Assembly: GCA_937995335.1 (NCBI GenBank)
Contig: CALKIH010000037.1
Location: forward strand, 11,615-75,614
Length of the DNA: 64,000 nt
Reading direction: 5' to 3'
From: UBA2357 sp002344625
GTDB lineage: Bacteria; Pseudomonadota; Gammaproteobacteria; Burkholderiales; Rhodocyclaceae
Shown: piece by piece, positions 46,563 to 55,664 of the stretch
Layout of the letters: each line of letters starts with the position of its first letter
Position numbering within the stretch: position 1 is the first letter of the stretch
Translations under genes and position numbers: made by a program
The notes under the pieces: generated by a model
What the model saw: only the letters and a program-made list of their open reading frames with translations
The model's database searches: none
What the model was told of the DNA's origin: nothing

Positions 46563-47309
46563 ATGCAGCCCCAACCCATGCCCACAGCCTCGACCTCGGC
46601 TGCACTCATCCATGCAGCCCAAACGCTGTCACGGACAGTCGCCCAACTCCGTTTCGGGCCGCCGGTCAGCCACGTCTACAATCCGCTGGACTATGCGTGG
46701 CCGGTACACGAATCCTACTTGCGCCGTTTCGGCGCGACGCGCAAACGGGTCGTTCTGCTGGGCATGAATCCCGGCCCCTTCGGCATGGTGCAGACCGGCG
46801 TGCCTTTCGGCGAGGTCGAGATCGTGCGCGACTGGCTGCGCCTGTCCGGCCCGATCGCCAAGCCGCTTGCCGAGAACGCGAAACGACCGGTCGAAGGTTT
46901 TGAATGCGTCCGCTCGGAGGTTTCGGGGCGGCGCTTGTGGGGTCTGTTCCAGGACCGCTTCGCGACGCCGGACGCTTTCTTCGGCGAGCATTTCGTCGCG
47001 AACTACTGCCCGCTGGCCTTCTTCGACGCCGGCCGCAATCTCACGCCCGACAAGCTGCCGCCCACCGAGAGCCGACCTTTGCTGGCGGCGTGCGACACGC
47101 ATCTGCATGCGCTGGTGTGCGCGCTCGAGCCGGAATGGGTAATCGGCATAGGCGCCTGGGCCGAGAAACGCGCCACCCTCGCCCTGGCCGGCTTGCCGGT
47201 GCGCATCGGCCGGATCCTGCACCCGAGCCCGGCCAGCCCCGCGGCAAACCGCGGCTGGGCTGAGGCCGCCACCCGCCAGCTGCAGGCCTTGGGCATCTGG
47301 CCGACCTGA
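46563..47309 (+). CDS. SMUG1-type uracil-DNA glycosylase
   Basis: A 248-residue member of the uracil-DNA glycosylase superfamily. VVLLGMNPGPFGMVQTGVPFGEV is the SMUG1-specific motif 1 (GMNPGPFGM), and LHPSPASPAANRGWA is motif 2 (HPSPAS). SMUG1 is best known from animals, with scattered bacterial homologues. It removes uracil and oxidised pyrimidines. Start ATG is 12 bp after the MFS gene stop. Confidence 0.92.
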   Translation: MQPQPMPTASTSAALIHAAQTLSRTVAQLRFGPPVSHVYNPLDYAWPVHESYLRRFGATRKRVVLLGMNPGPFGMVQTGVPFGEVEIVRDWLRLSGPIAKPLAENAKRPVEGFECVRSEVSGRRLWGLFQDRFATPDAFFGEHFVANYCPLAFFDAGRNLTPDKLPPTESRPLLAACDTHLHALVCALEPEWVIGIGAWAEKRATLALAGLPVRIGRILHPSPASPAANRGWAEAATRQLQALGIWPT

Positions 47310-47375
47310 TCGCCGCGATCTTTCCCACACCGGCGCGGTCCTACTACGCCAGCGCGCCGCTTGCGCCGGTGTCTG

Positions 47376-47381
47376 TATAAT
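47376..47381 (+). promoter_or_regulatory. Candidate -10 box upstream of can
   Basis: A perfect TATAAT lies 85 bp before the carbonic anhydrase start codon, followed by an AT-rich run. A matching -35 box at normal spacing is not evident. Confidence 0.4.
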
Positions 47382-47465
47382 CCATAATTATGAATGCGCC
47401 GGCATCGCCGCCAACCCCACGTGCACGGCCGGCGTCCCATACCCAGAACACGCAGGATATGAACC

Positions 47466-48119
47466 ATGCCCGAGATCGACAAACTCTTCGACAACAATCG
47501 CAACTGGGCCGAGCAACAGCGCAGCGAGGATCCCGAGTTCTTCTCGCGCCTGCTCAACCAGCAGGCGCCTGAGTACCTCTGGATCGGTTGCTCCGACAGC
47601 CGCGTGCCGGCGAACCAGATCATCGGCCTCGCACCCGGTGAAGTGTTCGTGCACCGCAACGTCGCCAACCTCGTCGTACATACCGACCTCAATGCCTTGT
47701 CGGTCATCCAGTACGCCGTGCATGCACTCAGGGTCAAGCACATCCTGGTGGTCGGCCACTACGGCTGCGGCGGCGTCGCCGCGGCGCTGCGCAACAACCG
47801 CCTCGGCCTGATCGACAACTGGCTGCGCAACGTGCAGGACGTGCGCGACCGCCACGAGAGCGCCTTGGCCAGCATCGACAACGAGAAGACCCGGGTCGAC
47901 CGCCTGTGCGAATTGAACGTGATGCAGCAGGTGGTGAACGTATGCCAGACCACGGTCCTGCGTGAGGCGTGGGACAGCGGCCAGAAGGTCCAGGTGCACG
48001 GCTGGTGCTACGGCTTGTCCGACGGCATCATCCGCGACCTCAATGTGAGTTCGCGCTGCCGCGAAGAAGCGATGGAGCATTTCCGCGAGGCCGCCGGGCG
48101 CGCTTGCAACCAGGCTTGA
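47466..48119 (+). CDS. can: Beta-class carbonic anhydrase
   Basis: A 217-residue cytoplasmic enzyme interconverting CO2 and bicarbonate. Zinc ligands are in WIGCSDSRVPANQI (Cys, Asp) and VVGHYGCGGVAAAL (His, Cys). Length and N-terminus (DKLFDNNRNWAEQQ) match E. coli Can. The gene is separate from its neighbours, with its own candidate promoter, and converges with priA. Confidence 0.95.
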   Translation: MPEIDKLFDNNRNWAEQQRSEDPEFFSRLLNQQAPEYLWIGCSDSRVPANQIIGLAPGEVFVHRNVANLVVHTDLNALSVIQYAVHALRVKHILVVGHYGCGGVAAALRNNRLGLIDNWLRNVQDVRDRHESALASIDNEKTRVDRLCELNVMQQVVNVCQTTVLREAWDSGQKVQVHGWCYGLSDGIIRDLNVSSRCREEAMEHFREAAGRACNQA

Positions 48120-48139
48120 CGATCCCGTCGCCCGGCCCG

Positions 48140-50320
48140 CTACACTTCCAGCGGGTCGACATCGATCTGCCAGCGCAGATCGCGCGACAGCCGCTGACCA
48201 CGCAACGCGACCATCCAGTCGGCAAGAAAGGCCTGCAGCACGACACGCTCGTCGGATTCGAGCAACAACTGCGCGCGCTCGCGGCGCGCCAGGCGGGCAA
48301 GCCGCATCGGCACCGGATCGAACACCCTCAGCCCGGCCGGGGCACGGTCGACCGCCAGCCGGCGCGCATGGGTCAGGAAGGTCACCGCATCGGCCAGCTC
48401 GGGGGCGTCGGCACGCAGCATTACCTGAAAGGTCAGCGGCGGAAATCCCGCCGCACGGCGCTCCTCGAGTTCGCGCGCGGCAAAGGCGTCGAAATCGTGT
48501 CGTGCAAGGCATCGATACAGTGGATGGTCCGGATACTCCGTCTGGATCAGCACTTCGCCCGGCAGATGACCGCGCCCGGCCCGGCCCCCCACCTGCATGA
48601 GTTGCTGAAAGAGGCGTTCCGGGGCACGAAAATCGGCCGCATGCAGCGAGGCGTCGGCCCCCAGCACACCGACCAAGGTCAGCGCCGGGAAGTCGTGCCC
48701 CTTGGCCATCATCTGGGTACCCACCAGAATGTCCGCCTCGCCCCGCCCGATGGTATCGAGCAGCGCGGTCCATTGCTCACGAGTGCGCGCCGAGTCGCGA
48801 TCGACGCGCAGTACCCGCGCCTGTGGGAACAGGCCGGCAAGATGCGCCTCGACGCGCTGCGTACCCCGTCCGAAGGGCTGGATATCGACATTGCCGCACG
48901 CGGGGCAGGCGCGTGGCACCGCGGCGTCGCAACCACAGTGATGGCAACGCAGACGCCGGTCGGCAAGATGAACGACCAGGTTGGCCGAGCAATGCGGGCA
49001 GTGGCTCACCCAGCCGCATGCGGGGCACGATAGCACCGGTGCGTAGCCGCGGCGGTTGAGAAACACCAGGCTCTGCTCGCCGCGCGCCAGCCGCTGCGCC
49101 AGCGCGGCCTGCAGGGCCGGACTGATGCCTTCTTCCAGGCGTGTGCGGCGGGTGTCGACACAGCGCACCTGCGGCAGCGCCGCCGACACGGCACGCGCAT
49201 TCAGGCGCAGGTTTCGATAACGCCCCGCGCGCGCATGCATCCAGGTTTCCAGCGACGGCGTCGCCGAGCCGAGCACGATCGGCACGCCGCGCTGGCGCGC
49301 GCGCCAGATCGCGACATCGCGCGCCGAATAGCGCACCCCTTCCTGCTGTTTGTACGAAGCGTCGTGCTCCTCGTCGACCAGGATCAGGCCCAGGCGCGGC
49401 AGCGGTGCGAACACGGCCATGCGGGTGCCCATCACGATGTCCGCGCTCCCTTCCAGGGCTTGCACGAATCCGCGCGATCGCGCGCCCTCGGCAAGTCCGG
49501 AATGCAGGCTGACCACGTTCGCGCCGGGAAAGCGCGCGCTGACCCTGCCCTCGAGCTGCGGGGTGAGCGCGATCTCCGGCACTAACATCAGGACTTGGCC
49601 GCCTTCGCCCAGCACCGTGTCGGCGAGCCGCAGGTACACCTCGGTCTTGCCACTGCCGGTCACGCCATGCAGCAGCCAGGTGGCGAACCCCTGCATCCGG
49701 GCCTCGATCGCCACAAGCGCCGCCGCTTGCTCGGCGGTCAGCTCGGGCCTGGTCACGCCACGCTCCGGGGCTATCGCCCTCGGCTGCGGCGCCAACGGCA
49801 GAATCCAGCCGCGCCGCTGCGCGTCGGCGAGCGCGGCGCCGTCCGGACGTGCGCGCAGCAGGCTGCGCCGTGCCGGCGCGACGTTTGCCAGGGCGCCCAC
49901 CAGCGACAGCGCACGGCTCGCGCGCCGCCCTTCGCCCAACGCCTGCCGCCCCGCCCCAGTCACGGCCATGAACGGATCGGCGGAACGCGCCGAAACCGCA
50001 TCGGCGCGCCGCAGGCCCGGCGGCAGTGCGAGCGCGACGACCTCTCCCAGCGGCTCATGGTAATAGCGGGCGACGAAGGCGACCAGCTCCAGCCAGTCCG
50101 CCGGCAGCGGCGACACTTCGCGCTGAATGTGGCGTACATGCTTGAGCCGGCTCACGTCGATCTCGGCATGGGCCGGCAACGCAACGATTACGCCGCTCTT
50201 CTCACCACGGCCGAACGGCACTCTGACACACCGCCCCAGATCCTGTGGCGACGCATCTTCCGCCATATAATCAAACAGTTGCGGAATCGGAACCGGTAGT
50301 GCGACGCGTACGATAACCAT
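48140..50320 (-). CDS. priA: Primosomal helicase PriA
   Basis: A 726-residue 3'-5' helicase that restarts stalled replication forks. The Walker A motif is GVTGSGKTEVYLRL and the DEAH-like box is LILVDEEHDASYKQQEG. The zinc module carries paired Cys motifs (CPACGWVSHCPHCS … CHHCGCDAAVPRACPACG), and TQMMAKGHDFPALTLVGVL is the motif V region. The N-terminal 3'-OH-binding domain is present. Upstream of its start lies the AT-rich DnaA-box region shared with the end of hemE. Confidence 0.96.
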   Translation of the reverse strand: MVIVRVALPVPIPQLFDYMAEDASPQDLGRCVRVPFGRGEKSGVIVALPAHAEIDVSRLKHVRHIQREVSPLPADWLELVAFVARYYHEPLGEVVALALPPGLRRADAVSARSADPFMAVTGAGRQALGEGRRASRALSLVGALANVAPARRSLLRARPDGAALADAQRRGWILPLAPQPRAIAPERGVTRPELTAEQAAALVAIEARMQGFATWLLHGVTGSGKTEVYLRLADTVLGEGGQVLMLVPEIALTPQLEGRVSARFPGANVVSLHSGLAEGARSRGFVQALEGSADIVMGTRMAVFAPLPRLGLILVDEEHDASYKQQEGVRYSARDVAIWRARQRGVPIVLGSATPSLETWMHARAGRYRNLRLNARAVSAALPQVRCVDTRRTRLEEGISPALQAALAQRLARGEQSLVFLNRRGYAPVLSCPACGWVSHCPHCSANLVVHLADRRLRCHHCGCDAAVPRACPACGNVDIQPFGRGTQRVEAHLAGLFPQARVLRVDRDSARTREQWTALLDTIGRGEADILVGTQMMAKGHDFPALTLVGVLGADASLHAADFRAPERLFQQLMQVGGRAGRGHLPGEVLIQTEYPDHPLYRCLARHDFDAFAARELEERRAAGFPPLTFQVMLRADAPELADAVTFLTHARRLAVDRAPAGLRVFDPVPMRLARLARRERAQLLLESDERVVLQAFLADWMVALRGQRLSRDLRWQIDVDPLEV

Positions 50321-50786
50321 TCGGAATCTGGTCTATATCGAATAAATCAATATTTTCAAATGGTTAAAGATGATATTTGATGTCATCCGGGGGAAGATTC
50401 ACTAAGTGCGCGCGCCCAAATCCTTCTCCCTGCTTGTCCACAAAATCTGTGGATAACTTTGTGCATCAAGTGGGAAAAACCGCCTCAAACCAGCATGGAA
50501 CAAGCGCTTGTGTCACTCTGCCTTAACATGAGGCACATTTATTTTCATTTAAAATCAGTTATTTATGAAAATAACACGCTCAATGGGGCAAAACCGCCCG
50601 TTCTGGGGCATCATTCAGGCCGATGTGTATAAGTCAAGCCTTTTTCGCGGATTCAGCGCTTGACAAACACGATTCGAAGAAGATGCAACGGTCTCATCCA
50701 CACAGCTTCGCAGCTATCATGAAACAGCGCCACCTGTAACGCGGCCGAAACCCGCCGGCCGGTAACGCCGCCTGCCGCGACCGCAT
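50321..50786. other. AT-rich priA-hemE gap with DnaA-box-like cluster
   Basis: This 466-bp gap has two AT-rich tracts (about 50332-50382 and 50522-50577) in otherwise GC-rich DNA. Between and beyond them are a perfect DnaA box, TGTGGATAA (50448-50456), and near-matches TTGTCCACA (50434-50442), TGTGTATAA (50624-50632) and TCATCCACA (50694-50702), each with one mismatch to TTATCCACA or its complement. TGTGCATCA (50460-50468) has two mismatches. No reading frame of note occurs. It may be a replication-related or DnaA-binding region. Confidence 0.6.
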
Positions 50787-51857
50787 TCACACCGCCGCGC
50801 GCAAGCTGCGGCTATGCGAATGAACGGTATCGACCAGCACCGAAACCGCTTCGGGCGCCGTGAACTGCGAGATCCCGTGTCCGAGATTGAACACATGGCC
50901 AGGGTTGGGGCCGAACTGATCGAGGACACGCCGGGCTTCGGTGGCGATGACTTCCTTTGCACCGAACAAAATCGAGGGGTCGAGATTGCCCTGCAGCGCG
51001 ACGCGATCGCCGACCCGTGCGCGGGCGCGCCCGATATCCATGGTCCAGTCGAGCCCGACCGCATCGGCCCCGATCGCAGCAATGCTCTCCAGCCACAAAC
51101 CCCCGCCCTTGGTGAACACGATGCTGGGCACCCGCCGGCCTTCGCGTTCCGTGATCAAGCCGGAAACGACCTGCTGCATGTAGGGCAGTGAAAACTCATG
51201 GTAGGCGGCTTCGGACAACACCCCGCCCCACGAGTCGAACACCATCACCGCTTGTGCGCCGGATTCGATCTGGGCATTCAGGTAGGCGGTCACGGCCCGC
51301 GCGGTGACCTCGAGAATGTGGTGCAGCAGGTCGGGACGCGAATAGGCGAGCGTCTTGATGCGGCGGTAGTCCGACGACGACGCGCCTTCCACCATGTAGC
51401 AGGCGAGGGTCCACGGGCTGCCGGAAAAGCCGATCAAGGGCACGCTGTTGTCGAGCGCGCGCCGGATCACCGATACGGCGTCCATCACGTATTGCAGCTC
51501 GGCATGCGGATCGGGGCAGGCCAGATTGCGGATCTCCCACTCGTCGCGCAGCGGACGCTCGAAGCGCGGCCCTTCGCCCTCTGCAAAGTACAGCCCCAGC
51601 CCCATCGCGTCGGGCACGGTCAGGATGTCCGAAAAGAGGATCGCGGCATCGAGCTTGTAGCGCGCCAGCGGCTGCAGCGTCACTTCGCAGGCGAGGTCGG
51701 GATTCTTGCACAGGTCGAGAAAGCTGCCTGCACGCCGACGGGTCTCGCAATACTCGGGCAGGTAACGCCCGGCCTGGCGCATCAGCCAGACCGGCGTGTA
51801 GTCGGTGGGTTGGCGCAGCAGCGCGCGCAGGAAGGTGTCGTTGCGTAAACGGGTCAC
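50787..51857 (-). CDS. hemE: Uroporphyrinogen decarboxylase HemE
   Basis: A 356-residue haem-biosynthesis enzyme. PVWLMRQAGRYLPEY is the N-terminal signature with the substrate-binding arginine, DAAILFSDILTVPDAMG the conserved aspartate block, and GFSGSPWTLACYMVEG and FNLGHGISQFTAPE are further family motifs. The start is GTG, with AAGGATG just upstream. It lies beyond trkH on the same strand, separated by 86 bp. Confidence 0.96.
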   Translation of the reverse strand: MTRLRNDTFLRALLRQPTDYTPVWLMRQAGRYLPEYCETRRRAGSFLDLCKNPDLACEVTLQPLARYKLDAAILFSDILTVPDAMGLGLYFAEGEGPRFERPLRDEWEIRNLACPDPHAELQYVMDAVSVIRRALDNSVPLIGFSGSPWTLACYMVEGASSSDYRRIKTLAYSRPDLLHHILEVTARAVTAYLNAQIESGAQAVMVFDSWGGVLSEAAYHEFSLPYMQQVVSGLITEREGRRVPSIVFTKGGGLWLESIAAIGADAVGLDWTMDIGRARARVGDRVALQGNLDPSILFGAKEVIATEARRVLDQFGPNPGHVFNLGHGISQFTAPEAVSVLVDTVHSHSRSLRAAV

Positions 51858-51943
51858 GGTGGCATCCTTGGATTTGTGAGCGAAACCAAACCGCGATTAT
51901 CCCGCTTTTCGGCCCGGCTGCCGACCGCGCGCACGCCCCCCCT

Positions 51944-53401
51944 TCAACGCCGCCAGAAAACCGGGGTCAGCACCACCAGCAGGGTGAAGATCTCGAGACG
52001 CCCGAGGATCATCGTGAATGCCAGGAGCCAGGTCTGAAACCCGCTGAACCCGGCGTAGTTCGCCGCCGGCCCGACGGCGCCCAGACCCGGGCCGGTGTTG
52101 TTGAGGCAGGCGACGACCGCCGAAAATGCGGTGATCAGGTCGACGCCGGTGGCGGTCATCACGAGCGTCAGTGACACGATCGACACCATGTACATGAAGC
52201 TGAACCCGAGCACGGCGTGCAGAATGCTCTCCGAAACCGGCTTGCCGCCCAGCCGCACCGGCTGCACCGCATGCGGGTGCAGGGAGCGGATGATCTCGCG
52301 ATACACCTGTTTGTAGAGGATGATCGCCCTCATCATCTTGATGCCGCCACCGGTCGACCCGGAGCAGGCCAGGAAACTGCCGAGGAACAGCACCCAGACC
52401 TGGGCGAACATGGGCCATAACGTGTAGTCGTAGGTCGAAAGACCGAGGGAGGTCGAGATCGACACGACATGGAAGGACACGTAGCGCAGGGTGGTCAGCA
52501 CGTCGCTGTGGACAGTGTGCTGCATCAGAAAGAGCGTGAGCAGGACCACGCTCAAGACCAGCACCGAAAAGTAGAACGGGATTTCCGGGTCGTGGAGATA
52601 CGGCTTGAGGCTGCGCCTGACCAGCGCCAGGTAGTGCGTGGCGTAGTTGAGCCCGGCGAGCAGCGCGAACACCATCACGATGAGTTCGATTTCGATGCTG
52701 TTGAAATACTGCAGCGAAGCGTCCTTGCTCGAGAAGCCGCCCAGGCCGGTCACGGTGAATGCATGAATGAGCGCGTCCCAGCCATCCATGCCTGCCGCCC
52801 ACAGGCTGAAGCCGCAGGCGACGGTCAGCAGCAGGTAGGTCAGCCACAAGCCCTTCGCGGTTTCCGCGATTCGCGGCGTGAGGCTGGATTCCTTCATCGG
52901 CGTCGGCACTTCCGCCTTGAACAACTGGCGTCCGCCGATGCCGAGCAGCGGCAGGATGGCGACCACCAGCACGATCACCCCCATGCCACCGATCCAGTGC
53001 ATGAAGGTGCGCCACAGATTGATCGAGATCGGCAGGCTGTCGATATCGGTCAACACCGTCGCGCCGGTCGCGGTGAGCCCCGACACCGCTTCGAAGTATG
53101 CGTCGGTAAAGCTCAGCTCCGGCAGGTAGCCGCGCAGCGGCAGCGTGCCGAAAACCGGCGTCACGATCCATGTCAGCGCCACCAGCAGAAAACCGTCGCT
53201 CAGGCGCAGGTCGCGCCGCCGCCCGCGCGTGAGCAACCACAGCACGAGGCCGCACCCCACCGTCACCACGATGGCGATGTCGTAGGCGACGGCGGCGCCA
53301 TCATCCAGATAGAAGGAGACCGCGAGCGGAAAGGCCATCAGCAGGCCGAATATCATCAGGATGAGCCCGAGCGCGTTCAGTACCGGGTAGGAATGGCGCA
53401 T
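51944..53401 (-). CDS. trkH: Potassium uptake protein TrkH
   Basis: A 485-residue polytopic membrane protein of the Trk/Ktr/HKT channel family. Conserved pore segments include ALIHAFTVTGLGGFSSKD and LACSGSTGGGIKMMRAIILYKQ, and TGATVLTDIDSLPISINLWR is an early family block. It forms the K+ channel gated by TrkA, whose gene ends 1 bp upstream. Transcription from trkA into trkH as an operon is likely. Confidence 0.95.
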   Translation of the reverse strand: MRHSYPVLNALGLILMIFGLLMAFPLAVSFYLDDGAAVAYDIAIVVTVGCGLVLWLLTRGRRRDLRLSDGFLLVALTWIVTPVFGTLPLRGYLPELSFTDAYFEAVSGLTATGATVLTDIDSLPISINLWRTFMHWIGGMGVIVLVVAILPLLGIGGRQLFKAEVPTPMKESSLTPRIAETAKGLWLTYLLLTVACGFSLWAAGMDGWDALIHAFTVTGLGGFSSKDASLQYFNSIEIELIVMVFALLAGLNYATHYLALVRRSLKPYLHDPEIPFYFSVLVLSVVLLTLFLMQHTVHSDVLTTLRYVSFHVVSISTSLGLSTYDYTLWPMFAQVWVLFLGSFLACSGSTGGGIKMMRAIILYKQVYREIIRSLHPHAVQPVRLGGKPVSESILHAVLGFSFMYMVSIVSLTLVMTATGVDLITAFSAVVACLNNTGPGLGAVGPAANYAGFSGFQTWLLAFTMILGRLEIFTLLVVLTPVFWRR

Positions 53402-53402
53402 G

Positions 53403-54806
53403 TCAGAAGAAACCGAAGCCGACCTGGAACAGCTTCTCGACCTGGCGCACCAGGCGCTTGTGGGTACAGAAGACGATCACATGATCGCCGGACTCGACCA
53501 CAGTATCGTGATGGGGCATGATCACCTGCCTGCGCAGTATCTTGCCATCCGGCTTGCGCACTTCGCGCACGATCGCACCGATCGTGGCCCCGTTGGGCAG
53601 CGCGACATGATCGATGGTGCGGCCGACCACCTTCGAATCCTTGGCACTGCCGTGCGCGATGATCTCGAGTGCCTCGGCAGCGCCGCGGCGCAGGCTATGC
53701 ACCGCCACCACGTCGCCCAGCCGCACATGCGCAAGCAGCGAGCCGATCGAAGTCTGGGCCGGCGAGATCGCGATATCGATCGGCCCGCCCTGGACCAGAT
53801 CGACGTACGAACGACGATTGATCAGTGCCAGGGTACGGCGCGCGCCCATGCGCTTGGCGAGCGAGGCCGACATGATGTTGTTTTCGTCGTCGTTGGTGAG
53901 CGCCACGAACAGGTCGGTCTCGTCGATGCCCTCGTTCTCGAGCAGCTTCTCGTCGGTCGCGTCGCCGCGCAACACCAGCGCCCGGTCGAGATGGGTGGCC
54001 AGCATGTCGGCCCGACGCTTGTTGGTTTCGAGCACCTTCACGTTGTAATCATGCTCGATCGAGCGCGCCAGCCGGAAACCGATATTGCCACCGCCCGCGA
54101 TCAGGATGCGCCGGGTCGGCTGATCCGAGCGTCGCAATTCGCGCATCACCTGCCGGATGTGCACCGTCGCTGCCAGGCAGAAGACCTCATCACCCGGCAT
54201 CACCATGGTATCGCCCTCGGGGATGATCGCGTCGCCGCTACGGTAGATCGCTGCGATGCGCACATCGACATTGGGCATGTGGTACTTGAGTGCCTTAAGC
54301 GGATGCCCCACCAGGGGACCGCCCTCGAACGCCCGTACCGCGATCAGGCTGAGCGCGCCGCCGGCAAATTCCAGCACCTGCAGCGCCTCGGGAAACGAGA
54401 TCAGCAGGCGGATGTGGTCGGTCACGATCTGCTCCGGGCAGATCGAAAAGTCGACCGCGAACTTGTCTTCGCCAAGCAGCTCCGGATGTTCGACGAAATC
54501 GCCCGAACGCAGGCGTGCGATCCGGGTCGGCAGGTTGAACACCGCCTTGGCCACCAGGCAGGCGCACAAGTTGGTCTGGTCGGACTGGGTCACCGCGATC
54601 AACAGATCGGCATCTTCCGCGCCCGCCTCGCTCAGTACCGACGGTGAGGCACCGTTGCCCAATACGGTGCGTAACTCGAGCCGGTCGCGCAGGATGTCGA
54701 GGCATTCGGCGCCGGTATCGACCAGGGTAATGTCGTTGGCTTCCGAAACCAGGTTTTCGGCCACCGATGCACCAACCTGCCCTGCGCCGAGGATGATGAT
54801 CTTCAA
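53403..54806 (-). CDS. trkA: Trk system regulatory protein TrkA
   Basis: A 467-residue cytoplasmic protein with two RCK units. The first NAD-binding motif is KIIILGAGQVGASVAENL at the start; the second is RRILIAGGGNIGFRLARSIE. Each is followed by a TrkA_C domain. The start is TTG (54804-54806), chosen because it places the first glycine motif at the N-terminus as in all TrkA; the frame stays open far upstream but with unrelated sequence. Confidence 0.94.
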   Translation of the reverse strand: MKIIILGAGQVGASVAENLVSEANDITLVDTGAECLDILRDRLELRTVLGNGASPSVLSEAGAEDADLLIAVTQSDQTNLCACLVAKAVFNLPTRIARLRSGDFVEHPELLGEDKFAVDFSICPEQIVTDHIRLLISFPEALQVLEFAGGALSLIAVRAFEGGPLVGHPLKALKYHMPNVDVRIAAIYRSGDAIIPEGDTMVMPGDEVFCLAATVHIRQVMRELRRSDQPTRRILIAGGGNIGFRLARSIEHDYNVKVLETNKRRADMLATHLDRALVLRGDATDEKLLENEGIDETDLFVALTNDDENNIMSASLAKRMGARRTLALINRRSYVDLVQGGPIDIAISPAQTSIGSLLAHVRLGDVVAVHSLRRGAAEALEIIAHGSAKDSKVVGRTIDHVALPNGATIGAIVREVRKPDGKILRRQVIMPHHDTVVESGDHVIVFCTHKRLVRQVEKLFQVGFGFF

Positions 54807-54910
54807 CTTGATTACGCCGTTCGTTGATGGTTCGCCGATTCTACGCCGATGCCGACGGCGGCCGAAGACAGCTGTGACGGAAATGCAACCATACCGTGCG
54901 GTGCTCGCGA

Positions 54911-55597
54911 CTAGCGTCGGGGGCGCATCGCCATGAAGGCGTCCATGTGAAAGCGCCGCTGCTCGGCCACGTAGGTGTATCGCGTTCCGACCGGACAGGC
55001 TCGACGGGCGAGGCAGCCCTGGTCCGGGCACACGGCTTGCGCGCCGTGCAGATGCGCGACACAGACTTCGAGATCGTAGCCTCGATCTCCGAAAGCGCCG
55101 ACCGGACAGGCATCGAGACACGGTTTCGCCGCACAGCCCAAGCAGGGCGAACCGACATCCAGCCGGACGGTGCCTGTTGCAGGCGGCTCGGCGAACACCA
55201 GCGCAAACCGGTAGGCGTGCCACAACCCGAAGCGGGCATGAATGAGCACCGCCAACGGCGAAACCGCGGTCTCGCCACAGCGCCCGGCCCAGCTCTGGAA
55301 CGGCCAGTACGGCGGCCCATCGAACGGGTACACCACGCCCGCCCCGAGGTGCTCGGCCAGCGCCGCGCCGACCCGGCGGCTCCAGCGGTCGAGCGGGTCC
55401 GGCCGTCCGTCGCTGAACTCGGGTGAGACCGAAAAACCGGGCCACAACGACGATCCGATGTTGCCGACCAATACGATGCCCGCAGCCGGACGCTCTCCCG
55501 GGAGCGTTGGCAAGCCGTCGGCGGGCTCGGCCGGACAGCACCCGAGCGGATGCAAGCCCAGCGGCGCCATGGCCGCCGCGATCCGCGCGAGATTCAT
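54911..55597 (-). CDS. [4Fe-4S] ferredoxin-domain protein, unknown role
   Basis: A 228-residue protein (GTG six codons upstream would give 234). The C-terminal half has CLGCAAKPCLDACPVGAF and a second cysteine group in CVAHLHGAQAVCPDQGCLARRACPVG, enough for one or two [4Fe-4S] clusters. The N-terminal half (VLVGNIGSSLWPGF, DPLDRWSRRVGAALAEHLGAG) resembles proteins related to epoxyqueuosine reductase but lacks its B12-binding length. I do not recognise the substrate. It lies between trkA and ntrX on the same strand. Confidence 0.75.
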   Translation of the reverse strand: MNLARIAAAMAPLGLHPLGCCPAEPADGLPTLPGERPAAGIVLVGNIGSSLWPGFSVSPEFSDGRPDPLDRWSRRVGAALAEHLGAGVVYPFDGPPYWPFQSWAGRCGETAVSPLAVLIHARFGLWHAYRFALVFAEPPATGTVRLDVGSPCLGCAAKPCLDACPVGAFGDRGYDLEVCVAHLHGAQAVCPDQGCLARRACPVGTRYTYVAEQRRFHMDAFMAMRPRR

Positions 55598-55664
55598 CTG
55601 CGGCTTTCGCGCCACTGCCTGCCCGGCGCGCCGGGGTTTCCCGGGCGGGTCGCCGACGACCCGT

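Noticed and set aside
47388..48773. A 461-codon minus-strand frame across the carbonic anhydrase gene
   Set aside because: The zinc-ligand motifs of carbonic anhydrase on the plus strand and PriA in another frame leave no room for it.
53403..55541. A 712-codon version of trkA with a long N-terminal extension
   Set aside because: The extension overlaps the iron-sulfur protein gene and is unlike any TrkA; the TTG at 54806 places the NAD-binding motif at the N-terminus as expected.
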